Part shown: in pieces, positions 15,625 through 23,262 of the stretch
How positions within the stretch are numbered: the stretch's first letter is position 1
How the letters are laid out: each line of letters begins with the position of its first letter
DNA from: Microbacterium sp. CGR2
Lineage (GTDB): Bacteria > Actinomycetota > Actinomycetes > Actinomycetales > Microbacteriaceae
DNA: 64,000 bases
Assembly: GCF_003626735.1 (NCBI RefSeq)
Contig: NZ_RBHX01000001.1
Coordinates: 2,232,001-2,296,000 of the forward strand
Direction: 5' to 3'
Program-made: the position numbers and the translations under genes
The notes under the pieces: generated by a model
What the model was told of the DNA's origin: nothing
What the model saw: the letters and a program-made list of their open reading frames with translations, nothing else
The model's database searches: none

Positions 15625-16422
15625 TCAGTGGACGGAGAGCCCGCCGTCGACGAAGAGCGAGAGACCGGTGATGTAACTCGAGCCCGCGCCTGCCAGGAAG
15701 ACGGCGGCTCCCGCGAAATCACTCGGGAGACCGTTGCGCCCGATCATCGTGCGCGCGGCGAGGGCGGCCACCTTCTCCGGGTCGGTCTGCAGGCGAGCGT
15801 TGAGGGGAGTGAGCACGAACCCGGGGACCAATGTGTTGCTGGTCACTCCGGTTCCGCCCCAGGCCTCGGCCTCCGACCGCATCAGCGACTCGAGCGCACC
15901 TTTGGAAGCTCCGTAGATGCCGCTTCCGACGAAGGCGCGGTGCGCCTGCTGGGAGCTGATGTGGATGAGGCGGCCATAGCCCCGGGCAGCCATCGTCGCG
16001 GCGTAGCGCTGTCCCAGCAGGAAGGGCGCGAGCGCATTGACCGTCATCGTCGCGTCCCAGTCGTCTTCAGTGATCGCCGAGTACGGAGGGCGGATGTTGA
16101 TGCCTGCCGAGTTGACCAGGATGTCCGGTTCCCCGAACGGCTCGGCTGCAGCATCGGCGACGGCGTGGATGCCGTCGCGAGTACTGAGGTCTCCCACGAC
16201 GCCGGCGGCGCGGCATCCGCTCTCCTCGAGCTCGCGCACGGTCTCATCGATGCGGGCTGCCCCGCGGGCGACGATGACGGTGGCGGCACCGGCGCGAGCG
16301 AGTGCGGTCGCGATGCCGCGGCCGATGCCGGAGCTGCCGCCGGTGACGACGGCGGTGCGGCCGTCGAGTGAGAACAGGGAGGAGAGGTAGTCGTTCACAG
16401 GTGCTCTTTCGGCGCTGCTCAC
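15625..16422 (-). CDS. SDR family oxidoreductase
   Basis: 265-residue classical SDR: GGSSGIGRG for cofactor binding, NSAGIN for the NAG element, and HISSQQ ... YGASK for the catalytic Ser, Tyr and Lys. The C-terminal FVDGGLSVH is the standard ending of gluconate 5-dehydrogenase/FabG-like enzymes. GTG 16422 overlaps the stop of the upstream glycosyltransferase gene (GTGA), which argues for coupling; GTG 16398, giving VNDYLSSLFSLDGR, is an alternative with a start closer to homologs. The substrate is unknown. Confidence 0.88.
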   Translation of the reverse strand: MSSAERAPVNDYLSSLFSLDGRTAVVTGGSSGIGRGIATALARAGAATVIVARGAARIDETVRELEESGCRAAGVVGDLSTRDGIHAVADAAAEPFGEPDILVNSAGINIRPPYSAITEDDWDATMTVNALAPFLLGQRYAATMAARGYGRLIHISSQQAHRAFVGSGIYGASKGALESLMRSEAEAWGGTGVTSNTLVPGFVLTPLNARLQTDPEKVAALAARTMIGRNGLPSDFAGAAVFLAGAGSSYITGLSLFVDGGLSVH

Positions 16423-17366
16423 CACGACAGTGCCGCGGCGAGTGTGGGGTCGGGGGTGGCGTGGGCGAACTCGGGTGATGCGCGCAGCTCGGTCAGGAAG
16501 TCGTCGACCGCTTCGGCATACGCCGGATCAGCGTGGGTTTCCGCGATCTCCACCAATGAGGGGACGTCCATCGCGAGGATGAGGCCGAGTCGGGCGGCGA
16601 CGGCGGCGTCGGCACCCGCTTCCCGCAGCACGCGGATCCCGCCGCGCAGGGCTGAGAGATAGTCGCGCAGCACGGGCAACTGCGCTTTGCCTTGCGTGAT
16701 CGATGTGCCATCGGCCCGGACCCGCCACCGCACCACAACGTCGGGGATCACGTCGAAGAATCGGGCGCGGGTGTACATCTGCTGCGCGACCACCTGATCC
16801 TCATAGGCGACGCCCTCGGGAAACCGGAGGTCTCGCCAGAACTCGGTCCGACTGACCTTCGACCAGGCGACGATGTTCGACACCGCACGAGGATGCTGTA
16901 CGAGCGTCGTGCGCAACCGTGCCGGATCCGTGGCTGCGGCCACCCAGGGCTGCACGCGTCCCGGAGTGTAGGCGTCGCCCTGCGGACGCGACCTCACGTA
17001 CGCTCCCGCAGCGAAGTCGCTTCCGGTCTCGTCGAGGGTGCCGGTGAGGCGGGCGAGAGCGTCGGGCAAGAGTTCGTCGTCGGCGTCGAGAAAGCCGAGA
17101 TAGGGCGTGTCGACGAGCCCGAGGCCGATGTTGCGGGCGGCGCCGAGGCCGCGGGACGGCTCGTGACGGACCACACGGAACCGCGGATCAACCGCTGCGG
17201 CGCGGGCGAAGATGTCACCGGTGTCGTCCGCCGACCCGTCATCGACGAGGATCGCACGCCAGCGTGGTTCGCTCTGCGTGCGCAGCGACGCCAGTGCGGC
17301 CGGTGCGAATGCGGCGATGTCGCGTCCGGGGACGATCATCGTCACGATCGGGGCGGATGCGGTCAC
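16419..17366 (-). CDS. family 2 glycosyltransferase
   Basis: 315-residue GT-A-fold enzyme. The nucleotide-sugar binding region is clear: VDDGSADDTGDI, then LGAARNIGLGLVDTPYLGFLDADDELL, where DAD is the metal-binding DxD-type motif. No membrane segments, so it probably acts at the cytoplasmic side on a cell-surface polysaccharide, teichoic acid or glycolipid. Start GTG 17366 has TAGACT 6 nt upstream (leaderless). It is co-transcribed with the SDR, which could be a sugar-modifying partner; that is inference. Confidence 0.85.
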   Translation of the reverse strand: MTASAPIVTMIVPGRDIAAFAPAALASLRTQSEPRWRAILVDDGSADDTGDIFARAAAVDPRFRVVRHEPSRGLGAARNIGLGLVDTPYLGFLDADDELLPDALARLTGTLDETGSDFAAGAYVRSRPQGDAYTPGRVQPWVAAATDPARLRTTLVQHPRAVSNIVAWSKVSRTEFWRDLRFPEGVAYEDQVVAQQMYTRARFFDVIPDVVVRWRVRADGTSITQGKAQLPVLRDYLSALRGGIRVLREAGADAAVAARLGLILAMDVPSLVEIAETHADPAYAEAVDDFLTELRASPEFAHATPDPTLAAALSW

Positions 17367-17372
17367 GAGCCG

Positions 17373-17378
17373 AGTCTA
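17373..17378 (-). promoter_or_regulatory. -10 hexamer, leaderless promoter
   Basis: TAGACT on the minus strand ends 6 nt before the GTG of the glycosyltransferase gene. Confidence 0.55.
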
Positions 17379-17404
17379 GGGCCGGGGACCGACGGGAGAG
17401 CGCG

Positions 17405-18541
17405 TCAGCCGGCGACCGCGCGCACCGACTCGGCGACGAGGGTGGCCAGCCTTTCCGGGGCGTCGCCTGCGAGAGGGGTGCGCCCGAAGGTGAAGCGCAC
17501 GGATGTCTGCGCCACGTCGGGCGAGACTCCGCAGGAGATGAGCACGTGCGACGGCTCATCGCTTCCCGCGGCGCACGCCGAGCCACTGGATGAGACGATG
17601 CCGCGCCGCTCGAGTTCCAGCAGCACGGCTTCTCCGCTGGTGCCCGCGAACGTGAAGCTCGCGGTCCCCGGGAGCCGGTGCACAGGATCGCCCGTCAGCG
17701 CGGCCTGGGGGACGGTCTTCAGCACCTGTGCGACGAATCGGGTGGTCGCATCACGCACCCCGGCGAACACCGCGTCCCGCTCGGCGTCAGCGATCTCGAG
17801 AGCCGTCGCGAGCGCCACCGCCCCGGCGACGTTCTCGGTGCCGGAGCGGCGTCCGCGCTCCTGCCCGCCGCCGTGCATCAGCGGCTCGAGGGGCACGCGA
17901 CCTCGGACGGCGAGTGCCCCGATGCCCTTGGGGGCGCCCACCTTGTGTCCGGCCACCGAGATGGCATCCGCGCCGAGATTCTGAAGGTTCAGCCAGCCGG
18001 CGGACTGCACGGCGTCGAGGTGCAGCGGGACGCCCGCCGCGTGCGCCACGTCCGCGAGGGCCACGGCATCCTGGATCGTGCCGATCTCGTTGTTGGCGTG
18101 TCCGACGGAGACGAGCGCCGTGTCGTCTCGGATCGCGCGCGCGACCGCGGAAGGTGCGATGCGCCCTGAGACGTCCACGGAGAGCGCGGTCACCGTGACC
18201 GCATGGAAGCGCCGAAGGTACTCCGCGGATTCCAGGATCGACTCGTGCTCGATCGGGGAGACGACGAGATGACGCCCACCGTTCGCGAGCGCCGCCAGCA
18301 CGATCCCCTTGACGGCGAGGTTGTTCGCCTCCGTGCCGCCGGCGGTGAACACGACGTCGCCGGCACGCATGCCCAGGATCCGCGCGACCCGCGCGCGGGC
18401 GTCGTCCAGCGCGCTCGCCGCAGCTTCCCCGGCGGTGTGGTGACTGGAGGGGTTGCCGAACACGTCGGTGAGGTACGGGCGCATCGCGTCGAGAACCTCC
18501 GGGCGGATCGGAGATGTGGCGGCGTGGTCGAGGTACAGCAC
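17405..18541 (-). CDS. cysteine desulfurase (NifS/IscS-like)
   Basis: 378-residue PLP enzyme that takes sulfur from cysteine. Visible marks are LDHAATSPIRPEV at the N-terminus, the PLP-lysine motif SVAGHKVGAPKG and the catalytic loop SSGSACAAGSDEPSHVL with the active-site Cys. It is the last gene of the nrtR-nadA-nadB-nadC operon, starting 2 bp after nadC. That position suggests it feeds sulfur to the [4Fe-4S] cluster of NadA, a pairing known from other bacteria. Start is GTG at 18541. Confidence 0.92.
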   Translation of the reverse strand: MLYLDHAATSPIRPEVLDAMRPYLTDVFGNPSSHHTAGEAAASALDDARARVARILGMRAGDVVFTAGGTEANNLAVKGIVLAALANGGRHLVVSPIEHESILESAEYLRRFHAVTVTALSVDVSGRIAPSAVARAIRDDTALVSVGHANNEIGTIQDAVALADVAHAAGVPLHLDAVQSAGWLNLQNLGADAISVAGHKVGAPKGIGALAVRGRVPLEPLMHGGGQERGRRSGTENVAGAVALATALEIADAERDAVFAGVRDATTRFVAQVLKTVPQAALTGDPVHRLPGTASFTFAGTSGEAVLLELERRGIVSSSGSACAAGSDEPSHVLISCGVSPDVAQTSVRFTFGRTPLAGDAPERLATLVAESVRAVAG

Positions 18542-18543
18542 GC

Positions 18544-19395
18544 TCAGTCGATCCGGACGTCCAGGCCCAGATCGAGCGCGCGTGCGGAGTGCGTCAGAGC
18601 TCCGACGGAGATCACGTCCACGCCGGTCTGTGCGATCTCTCGCACCGTCTCGAGAGTCACGCCTCCTGATGCCTCGACCGTTGCCCGATCACCGATCAGC
18701 CTCACGCCCTCCCTGAGGTCGTGGAGGGAGAAGTTGTCGAGGAGGACCGTGTGCGCGCCTCCGTCGAGAACGGCGGGTATCTGATCCAGCCGATCCACTT
18801 CGACGACGACGTGAGTCGTGTGCGGGAGGCGCGCCAGCGCGTCGCGCAGGGCCGTGGCGAGATGGGCGCCCTCGCGTTGAAGGACCGCGAGGTGGTTGTC
18901 TTTGGCCATGACGGCGTCGGACAGAGAGTGGCGATGGTTGTGGCCGCCACCTGCGACGACCGCGTGGCGCTCGAAGGCTCGCAGGCCGGGGGTGGTCTTG
19001 CGAGTGTCGACGATGCGGGTGCCGGTTCCGTCGACCGCGCGCACGTAGGCGGCGGTGAGCGTGGCGATGCCGCTCATCCGCTGAGTGAAGTTGAGGGCGA
19101 CGCGCTCCGCGGTCAGGATGCTGCGGGCCGATCCCGCGACGGAGGCCAACACGTCGCCCGGGACGAACTCGTCGCCATCGCCCACGTGCAGGTCGACGAT
19201 GAGTGCGGCATCCGTCAGGTGGAAGGCGGCGTCGAACACGTCGCCGCCGCTGAACACACCCGGTTCCCGTGCGACGAGGTCGGCGGTCGCCGATGCATGC
19301 GCCGGGAGCAGGGTCGTGCTGGTGAGGTCCCCCCAGGGGGCATCCTCCTCGAGGGCGGCGCCGACGACGCGTGTGAGAGTGGCGGAGGTGAGCAT
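18544..19395 (-). CDS. nadC: nicotinate-nucleotide diphosphorylase (carboxylating)
   Basis: 283 residues, usual for NadC, which turns quinolinate and PRPP into nicotinate mononucleotide. Signature blocks are EDAPWGDLTS, RIVDTRKTTPGLR, GGGHNHRHSLSD, VVVEVDRLDQ, TVLLDNFS and VEASGGV. The ATG overlaps the nadB stop by one base (TGATG), so the real start is 19395 although the frame is open further upstream. Third enzyme of the de novo NAD operon. Confidence 0.96.
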   Translation of the reverse strand: MLTSATLTRVVGAALEEDAPWGDLTSTTLLPAHASATADLVAREPGVFSGGDVFDAAFHLTDAALIVDLHVGDGDEFVPGDVLASVAGSARSILTAERVALNFTQRMSGIATLTAAYVRAVDGTGTRIVDTRKTTPGLRAFERHAVVAGGGHNHRHSLSDAVMAKDNHLAVLQREGAHLATALRDALARLPHTTHVVVEVDRLDQIPAVLDGGAHTVLLDNFSLHDLREGVRLIGDRATVEASGGVTLETVREIAQTGVDVISVGALTHSARALDLGLDVRID

Positions 19396-20975
19396 CAGAC
19401 GGTCTCCAAAATGGATGTGGCAGGACGGACGTGCGCGTCGGTGTGTCGGTGGTGGGCGCCGATCGAGGCGGTGCGGGCGAGTGCGGCAGATGCCGTCGCC
19501 TCGGCGAGCAGGAGAAGATTCGCGTCCTCGTGGTCGGCGATGGTGTGTGGTGTGCGCGCGCCGGCCATCCAGGTGCGGAGGATCCGAACGGCGTGAGCAA
19601 GTCCCTGGTCGGTCCGCAGAAGTCCGACGTGGTCCCACATCATGCGTTGCAGGGCTTCGCGGCTGAAGGGTCCGGGCCGGGGCGTTTCGTCTGGTCGCTG
19701 CGCTCCTCGCTCAACGACCGGTCCGGTGCCCTGGTCGTGGAGCGAGCGAGGCCCAGTGTCGCTGAGCGAGCGCGGCCCCTGGTCGTTGAGCGAGCGAAGC
19801 GAGACGAAACGCCACGGCGCACCCACGGCCGCAGCCGCGCGAGCGCCGAAGACTGCCGCCTCGAGCAACGAGTTCGACGCCAGACGGTTGGCGCCGTGCA
19901 CTCCGGTGCGTGCGGCCTCACCGACGGCGAACAGGCCGGGCACGGTGGTGCGCCCGTCGAGATCGGTGACGACCCCGCCCATGAGGTAATGCGCGGCCGG
20001 GGTCACCGGGACGGGATCGCGCGACCAGTCGAAGCCGCGTTCCCTGGTCACTCGATCGATGGTGGGGAAGCGCACCGCCAGCGTCTTCACCCCGAGCGTC
20101 GTGGCGTCCAGATGAACCGGGGAGCGCTGGTCTGCCGCCTGGCGGGCGATCGCACGAGCGACGACGTCGCGTGGCGCGAGCTCGCCGTCGGGATGGCTGT
20201 CGAAGGCGAACCTTCGGCCGTCGCGGTCGACGAGTGTCGCCCCTTCGCCGCGGACCGCTTCGGAAATCAGGAAGGCCGAGCCCGATGCGAGGACGGTCGG
20301 ATGGAACTGGACGAACTCCAGATCCGTGAGGGCGGCGCCCGCCCGCTGGGCGGCAGCGATCCCGTCGCCCGTCGTGCCGAGGGGGTTGGTGGTGTGCGCG
20401 TAGAGCTGCCCGGCCCCACCGGTCGCGAGGATCACCACGTCGGCACCGATCTCGGATTCCGCGAGGCCGGAGAGCATCCGGATGCCGCGCACGGCCCCAC
20501 CGGCGACGAGGAGTTCAGTGAGAAAGGCGTGCTCGATCACGCGGATCGACGTCCGTCGTACGGCTGCCGACAGCGCTCGCGAGATCGCTGCCCCGGTGGC
20601 ATCGCCGCCCGCGTGCGCGATCCGGGCGTGGCTGTGAGCGGCCTCGCGCCCCAGCCGCAGCGTGCCGTCGGGGAAGCGGTCGAAAGCCACGCCACGGGCG
20701 ATCAGCTCGGCGATCCGCGCACCCCCGTCCGTCACGAGGACGTCGACCGCCGCAGGGTCGGGCTCGCCGGCACCGGCCTGCATGGTGTCCGCCGCGTGCC
20801 GCTCCTTCGAATCGCCTGGGCCGTAGACACCGGCGACACCGCCCTGGGCGAGAGCAGTGCAGCCGTCGCCGAGCTGGCCCTTGGTCACCACCGTCACGTC
20901 ATGCCCTGCCTCGTGGGCATGCAGCGCCGCCGTGAGCCCGGCGAGCCCCGAGCCGACGATCAGGACCTTCATCAT
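19395..20975 (-). CDS. nadB: L-aspartate oxidase with translated repeat insert
   Basis: 526-residue FAD enzyme making iminoaspartate for quinolinate synthesis. The N-terminal IVGSGLAGLTAALHAHEAG binds FAD; DLEFVQFHPTVLASG and VGEAARTGVHGANRLASNSL are strongly conserved NadB regions. Start ATG 20975 overlaps the nadA stop (ATGA). Between AAVGAPW and PRPGPFSREALQ, where the FAD/capping part joins the C-terminal helical domain, sits a Ser/Arg/Asp-rich insert of about 43 residues encoded by an inverted-repeat element. Its centre is three 8-residue repeats (SLNDQGPR, SLSDTGPR, SLHDQGTG). The reading frame stays intact, so the enzyme is probably functional. Confidence 0.95.
   Translation of the reverse strand: MMKVLIVGSGLAGLTAALHAHEAGHDVTVVTKGQLGDGCTALAQGGVAGVYGPGDSKERHAADTMQAGAGEPDPAAVDVLVTDGGARIAELIARGVAFDRFPDGTLRLGREAAHSHARIAHAGGDATGAAISRALSAAVRRTSIRVIEHAFLTELLVAGGAVRGIRMLSGLAESEIGADVVILATGGAGQLYAHTTNPLGTTGDGIAAAQRAGAALTDLEFVQFHPTVLASGSAFLISEAVRGEGATLVDRDGRRFAFDSHPDGELAPRDVVARAIARQAADQRSPVHLDATTLGVKTLAVRFPTIDRVTRERGFDWSRDPVPVTPAAHYLMGGVVTDLDGRTTVPGLFAVGEAARTGVHGANRLASNSLLEAAVFGARAAAAVGAPWRFVSLRSLNDQGPRSLSDTGPRSLHDQGTGPVVERGAQRPDETPRPGPFSREALQRMMWDHVGLLRTDQGLAHAVRILRTWMAGARTPHTIADHEDANLLLLAEATASAALARTASIGAHHRHTDAHVRPATSILETV
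19681..19813. repeat. palindromic repeat element inserted in nadB
   Basis: About 133 bp bounded by GGCGTTTCGTCT (19681-19692) and its perfect inverted copy AGACGAAACGCC (19802-19813). The arms continue inwards imperfectly, for example TCGCTCAACGACC against GGTCGTTGAGCGA. Between them are three direct copies with a 24-bp period around GAGCGAG (at 19741, 19765, 19789). The GTCGTTGAGCGAGCGAAGCG core matches, from memory, an intergenic repeat of Microbacteriaceae. Its length is a multiple of three relative to nadB, so it is read through as protein. Confidence 0.8.
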
Positions 20976-22306
20976 GCTCCGGCAGGCACCCGCGGCTTGG
21001 CCGCGAGCATCCGCTCCAACGCCACTCGTGCCGGCGTCGCCACATCGTCGCCTACCGTTATCCGGTTGGGAGTGCGTCCTGCCACGAGCTCCTCGAGCAC
21101 CCACGCCAGGTAGCCCGGGTGGATGCGATACATCGTGGAGCACGGACACACGACCGGGTCGAGGCAGAAGATGTGGTGCTGCGGGTACTGGGCGGCCAAC
21201 CGTCGGACGAGGTTGATCTCCGTGCCGATCGCGAAGGTCGTCGGTTCGGTGGCGGCGGCGATGGCTCGTCGGATGTAGTCGGTGGAGCCGGCTTCGTCGG
21301 CCGCATCGACCACGTCCATCGGGCATTCCGGGTGCACGATGACGCGGACGCCGGCGTGCTCGGCGCGGGCCTGATCAATCTGGTCGACCGTGAATCGACG
21401 GTGCACGGAGCAGAAGCCATGCCACAGGATGACCCTCGAATCGGCCAGTTCCGTGGCGGTCGACCCGCCGAGCGGACGTCGGGGATTCCACATCGGCATC
21501 TTATCGAGAGGCACGCCCATCGCCTTGGCGGTGTTGCGTCCGAGATGCTGGTCGGGGAAGAACAGGACGCGATGACCCCGTTCGAACGCCCATTCCAGCA
21601 CGGTCTCGGCATTGGAAGACGTGCAGACGATGCCGCCGTGGCGCCCGACGAAGCCCTTGATGGCGGCGGAGGAGTTCATATACGTGACCGGGATCACCGG
21701 CACCTTGCCTCGGGCATCCGCGATGTCGAGATCGCCGAGCACGTCCGCGAGCTGCTCCCAGCACTCCTCGACCTGGTCGATGTCCGCCATGTCGGCCATC
21801 GAGCATCCGGCAGCCAGGTTGGGCAGGATCACCGCCTGATCCGGCCGGGAGAGCAGGTCGGCAGTCTCCGCCATGAAGTGGACGCCGCAGAACACGATCG
21901 CCTCGGCATCCGCCCTGCCTTTCGCGGCGGTGGCGAGCTGGAACGAATCTCCGACGTAGTCGGCGTGCTGCACGACCTCCTCGCGCTGGTAGAAGTGGCC
22001 GAGGATCACGACGCGATCGGCGAGCGCGGCCTTCGCAGCGCGGATGCGCGCATCGAGTTCCGCTTCGTCGGCCTCCCGGTACTCCGCCGGAAGCTCACCC
22101 TGACGGGGCGCCCCGGTCGGGATCACGTCCCCCATCGACGATCCGGGGCCGTAGCCGGGACGGGCATCGAAGTCCCAGGGGTCGGCGGCGAGGTCGGTCG
22201 TGCAGGTCGCATCGATCGATGCGCCGCTGACGATGGCCTGGATCGCGTGGTCGACAGAGGCGTCGAGCTCGGGAATCTGTGGTGTGGGAACGGCGGTGAT
22301 GCTCAT
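20972..22306 (-). CDS. nadA: quinolinate synthase
   Basis: 444-residue enzyme that condenses iminoaspartate with dihydroxyacetone phosphate to quinolinate using a [4Fe-4S] cluster. Cluster cysteines are seen in IVFCGVHFMAE, WHGFCSVHRRF and DPVVCPCSTMYRIHP, and LPNLAAGCSMADMAD is a conserved substrate region. The N-terminal extension of about 100 residues is typical of actinobacterial NadA. It overlaps nrtR upstream and nadB downstream by ATGA. Confidence 0.96.
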   Translation of the reverse strand: MSITAVPTPQIPELDASVDHAIQAIVSGASIDATCTTDLAADPWDFDARPGYGPGSSMGDVIPTGAPRQGELPAEYREADEAELDARIRAAKAALADRVVILGHFYQREEVVQHADYVGDSFQLATAAKGRADAEAIVFCGVHFMAETADLLSRPDQAVILPNLAAGCSMADMADIDQVEECWEQLADVLGDLDIADARGKVPVIPVTYMNSSAAIKGFVGRHGGIVCTSSNAETVLEWAFERGHRVLFFPDQHLGRNTAKAMGVPLDKMPMWNPRRPLGGSTATELADSRVILWHGFCSVHRRFTVDQIDQARAEHAGVRVIVHPECPMDVVDAADEAGSTDYIRRAIAAATEPTTFAIGTEINLVRRLAAQYPQHHIFCLDPVVCPCSTMYRIHPGYLAWVLEELVAGRTPNRITVGDDVATPARVALERMLAAKPRVPAGA

Positions 22307-23019
22307 CGGGTGCTCGTTTCTTCGGAGCCGAGAGGGCCGCGGTCAGCCAGCTCGACGTCGGTGTTGTAGCGGTACAGACGTGCAGGACGGTGGCTTCCGG
22401 TGCGGAAGCGGTCGGTGGGGAGGAGGTTTCCCGCAGCCTCCACCTGCCGACGGAAATTCGCCGGATCGAGGTGCCTGCCCAGAATCGCCTCGTAGGCCTC
22501 TCGGAGATCGGCGAGCGTGAACTCCGCGGGGAGGAAGCCGTGCGCGACACGGCTGTAGCCCACCTTGTTGCGCAAGCGCCAGATGGCGTATTCGATGATC
22601 TTGGCGTGGTCGAAAGCGAGCTGCGGCAGGGCGTCGAGGTCGAACCACTGCACGTTCTCCGGAGCGTGACCGGATGCGCGGTGCGCGGCGCTCTGCGCGA
22701 CGACATCGTCTTGGCGGAGCAACGCCCAGTAGACGATGGAGACGACCCTGGTGGGGGAGCGGTCGACGGCTCCGAACGCGTAGAGCTGCTCCAGATAGCT
22801 CGGAGAGAGTCCTGTCGTCTCGGCGAGGGTGCGGGCAGCGGCATCCACCGGAGACTCCTCGGGTGTGAGCCAGCCGCCCGGGAGCGCCCACTGTTCGGCG
22901 AACGGCTCGCGTGTGCGGAGGACGAGCGGGAGCGCGAGCGCGGCCTCGCCAGTGGCGGACGGGCGCAACGTCAGGATGACCGTGGAGACGGCCACGCGGA
23001 TATCCGAGCTTTGAGTCAT
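22303..23019 (-). CDS. nrtR: NrtR-type Nudix transcription regulator of NAD synthesis
   Basis: 238 residues with an N-terminal Nudix domain and a C-terminal winged-helix region (FTLADLREAYEAILGRHLDP, NFRRQVEA). NrtR proteins repress NAD genes and release DNA on binding ADP-ribose. The Nudix box (about 49-71) keeps Gly, the first Glu and the Arg but reads RTLAETTGL where a hydrolase has REUxEExGU, so catalytic glutamates are lost, as expected of a regulator. It is the first gene of the NAD operon, with its stop overlapping nadA (ATGA), so it likely autoregulates. The function call is supported strongly by context. Confidence 0.88.
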   Translation of the reverse strand: MTQSSDIRVAVSTVILTLRPSATGEAALALPLVLRTREPFAEQWALPGGWLTPEESPVDAAARTLAETTGLSPSYLEQLYAFGAVDRSPTRVVSIVYWALLRQDDVVAQSAAHRASGHAPENVQWFDLDALPQLAFDHAKIIEYAIWRLRNKVGYSRVAHGFLPAEFTLADLREAYEAILGRHLDPANFRRQVEAAGNLLPTDRFRTGSHRPARLYRYNTDVELADRGPLGSEETSTR

Positions 23020-23048
23020 CAGTACCTTAACCTCTCGTCTCCGATCTT

Positions 23049-23057
23049 AGTGTCACT
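23049..23057. promoter_or_regulatory. candidate NrtR operator
   Basis: AGTGTCACT is a 9-bp palindrome about 30 bp upstream of the nrtR start; a second TTAGTG and the palindrome TGCGCGCA follow at 23065-23076. Placement fits an autoregulatory operator, but no consensus comparison was possible. Confidence 0.35.
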
Positions 23058-23144
23058 CCGACCATTAGTGCGCGCAGATGACGGTGATCGCCGCCGAGTC
23101 CGAAACGTTATGTCCGAACGCGGAAGAAGGTTGTTCGCCCGGAT

Positions 23145-23177
23145 GGGGTTTGTTAGGTTACTGTCCTAACAAACCCC
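23145..23177. promoter_or_regulatory. 13-bp perfect inverted repeat upstream of ABC operon
   Basis: GGGGTTTGTTAGG (23145-23157) and CCTAACAAACCCC (23165-23177) are perfect inverted copies around a 7-nt spacer, 85 nt before the substrate-binding protein gene. No T-run follows. It could be an operator for an unseen regulator or a 5'-UTR hairpin. Confidence 0.55.
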
Positions 23178-23262
23178 TTGGTGACCGCGACGTCTCCTCC
23201 GGGGTTTCGACTCCATCCGGAGAAGTCCCTCCTGCAGTGCAGCACCGAGAGGAAACATCAGA

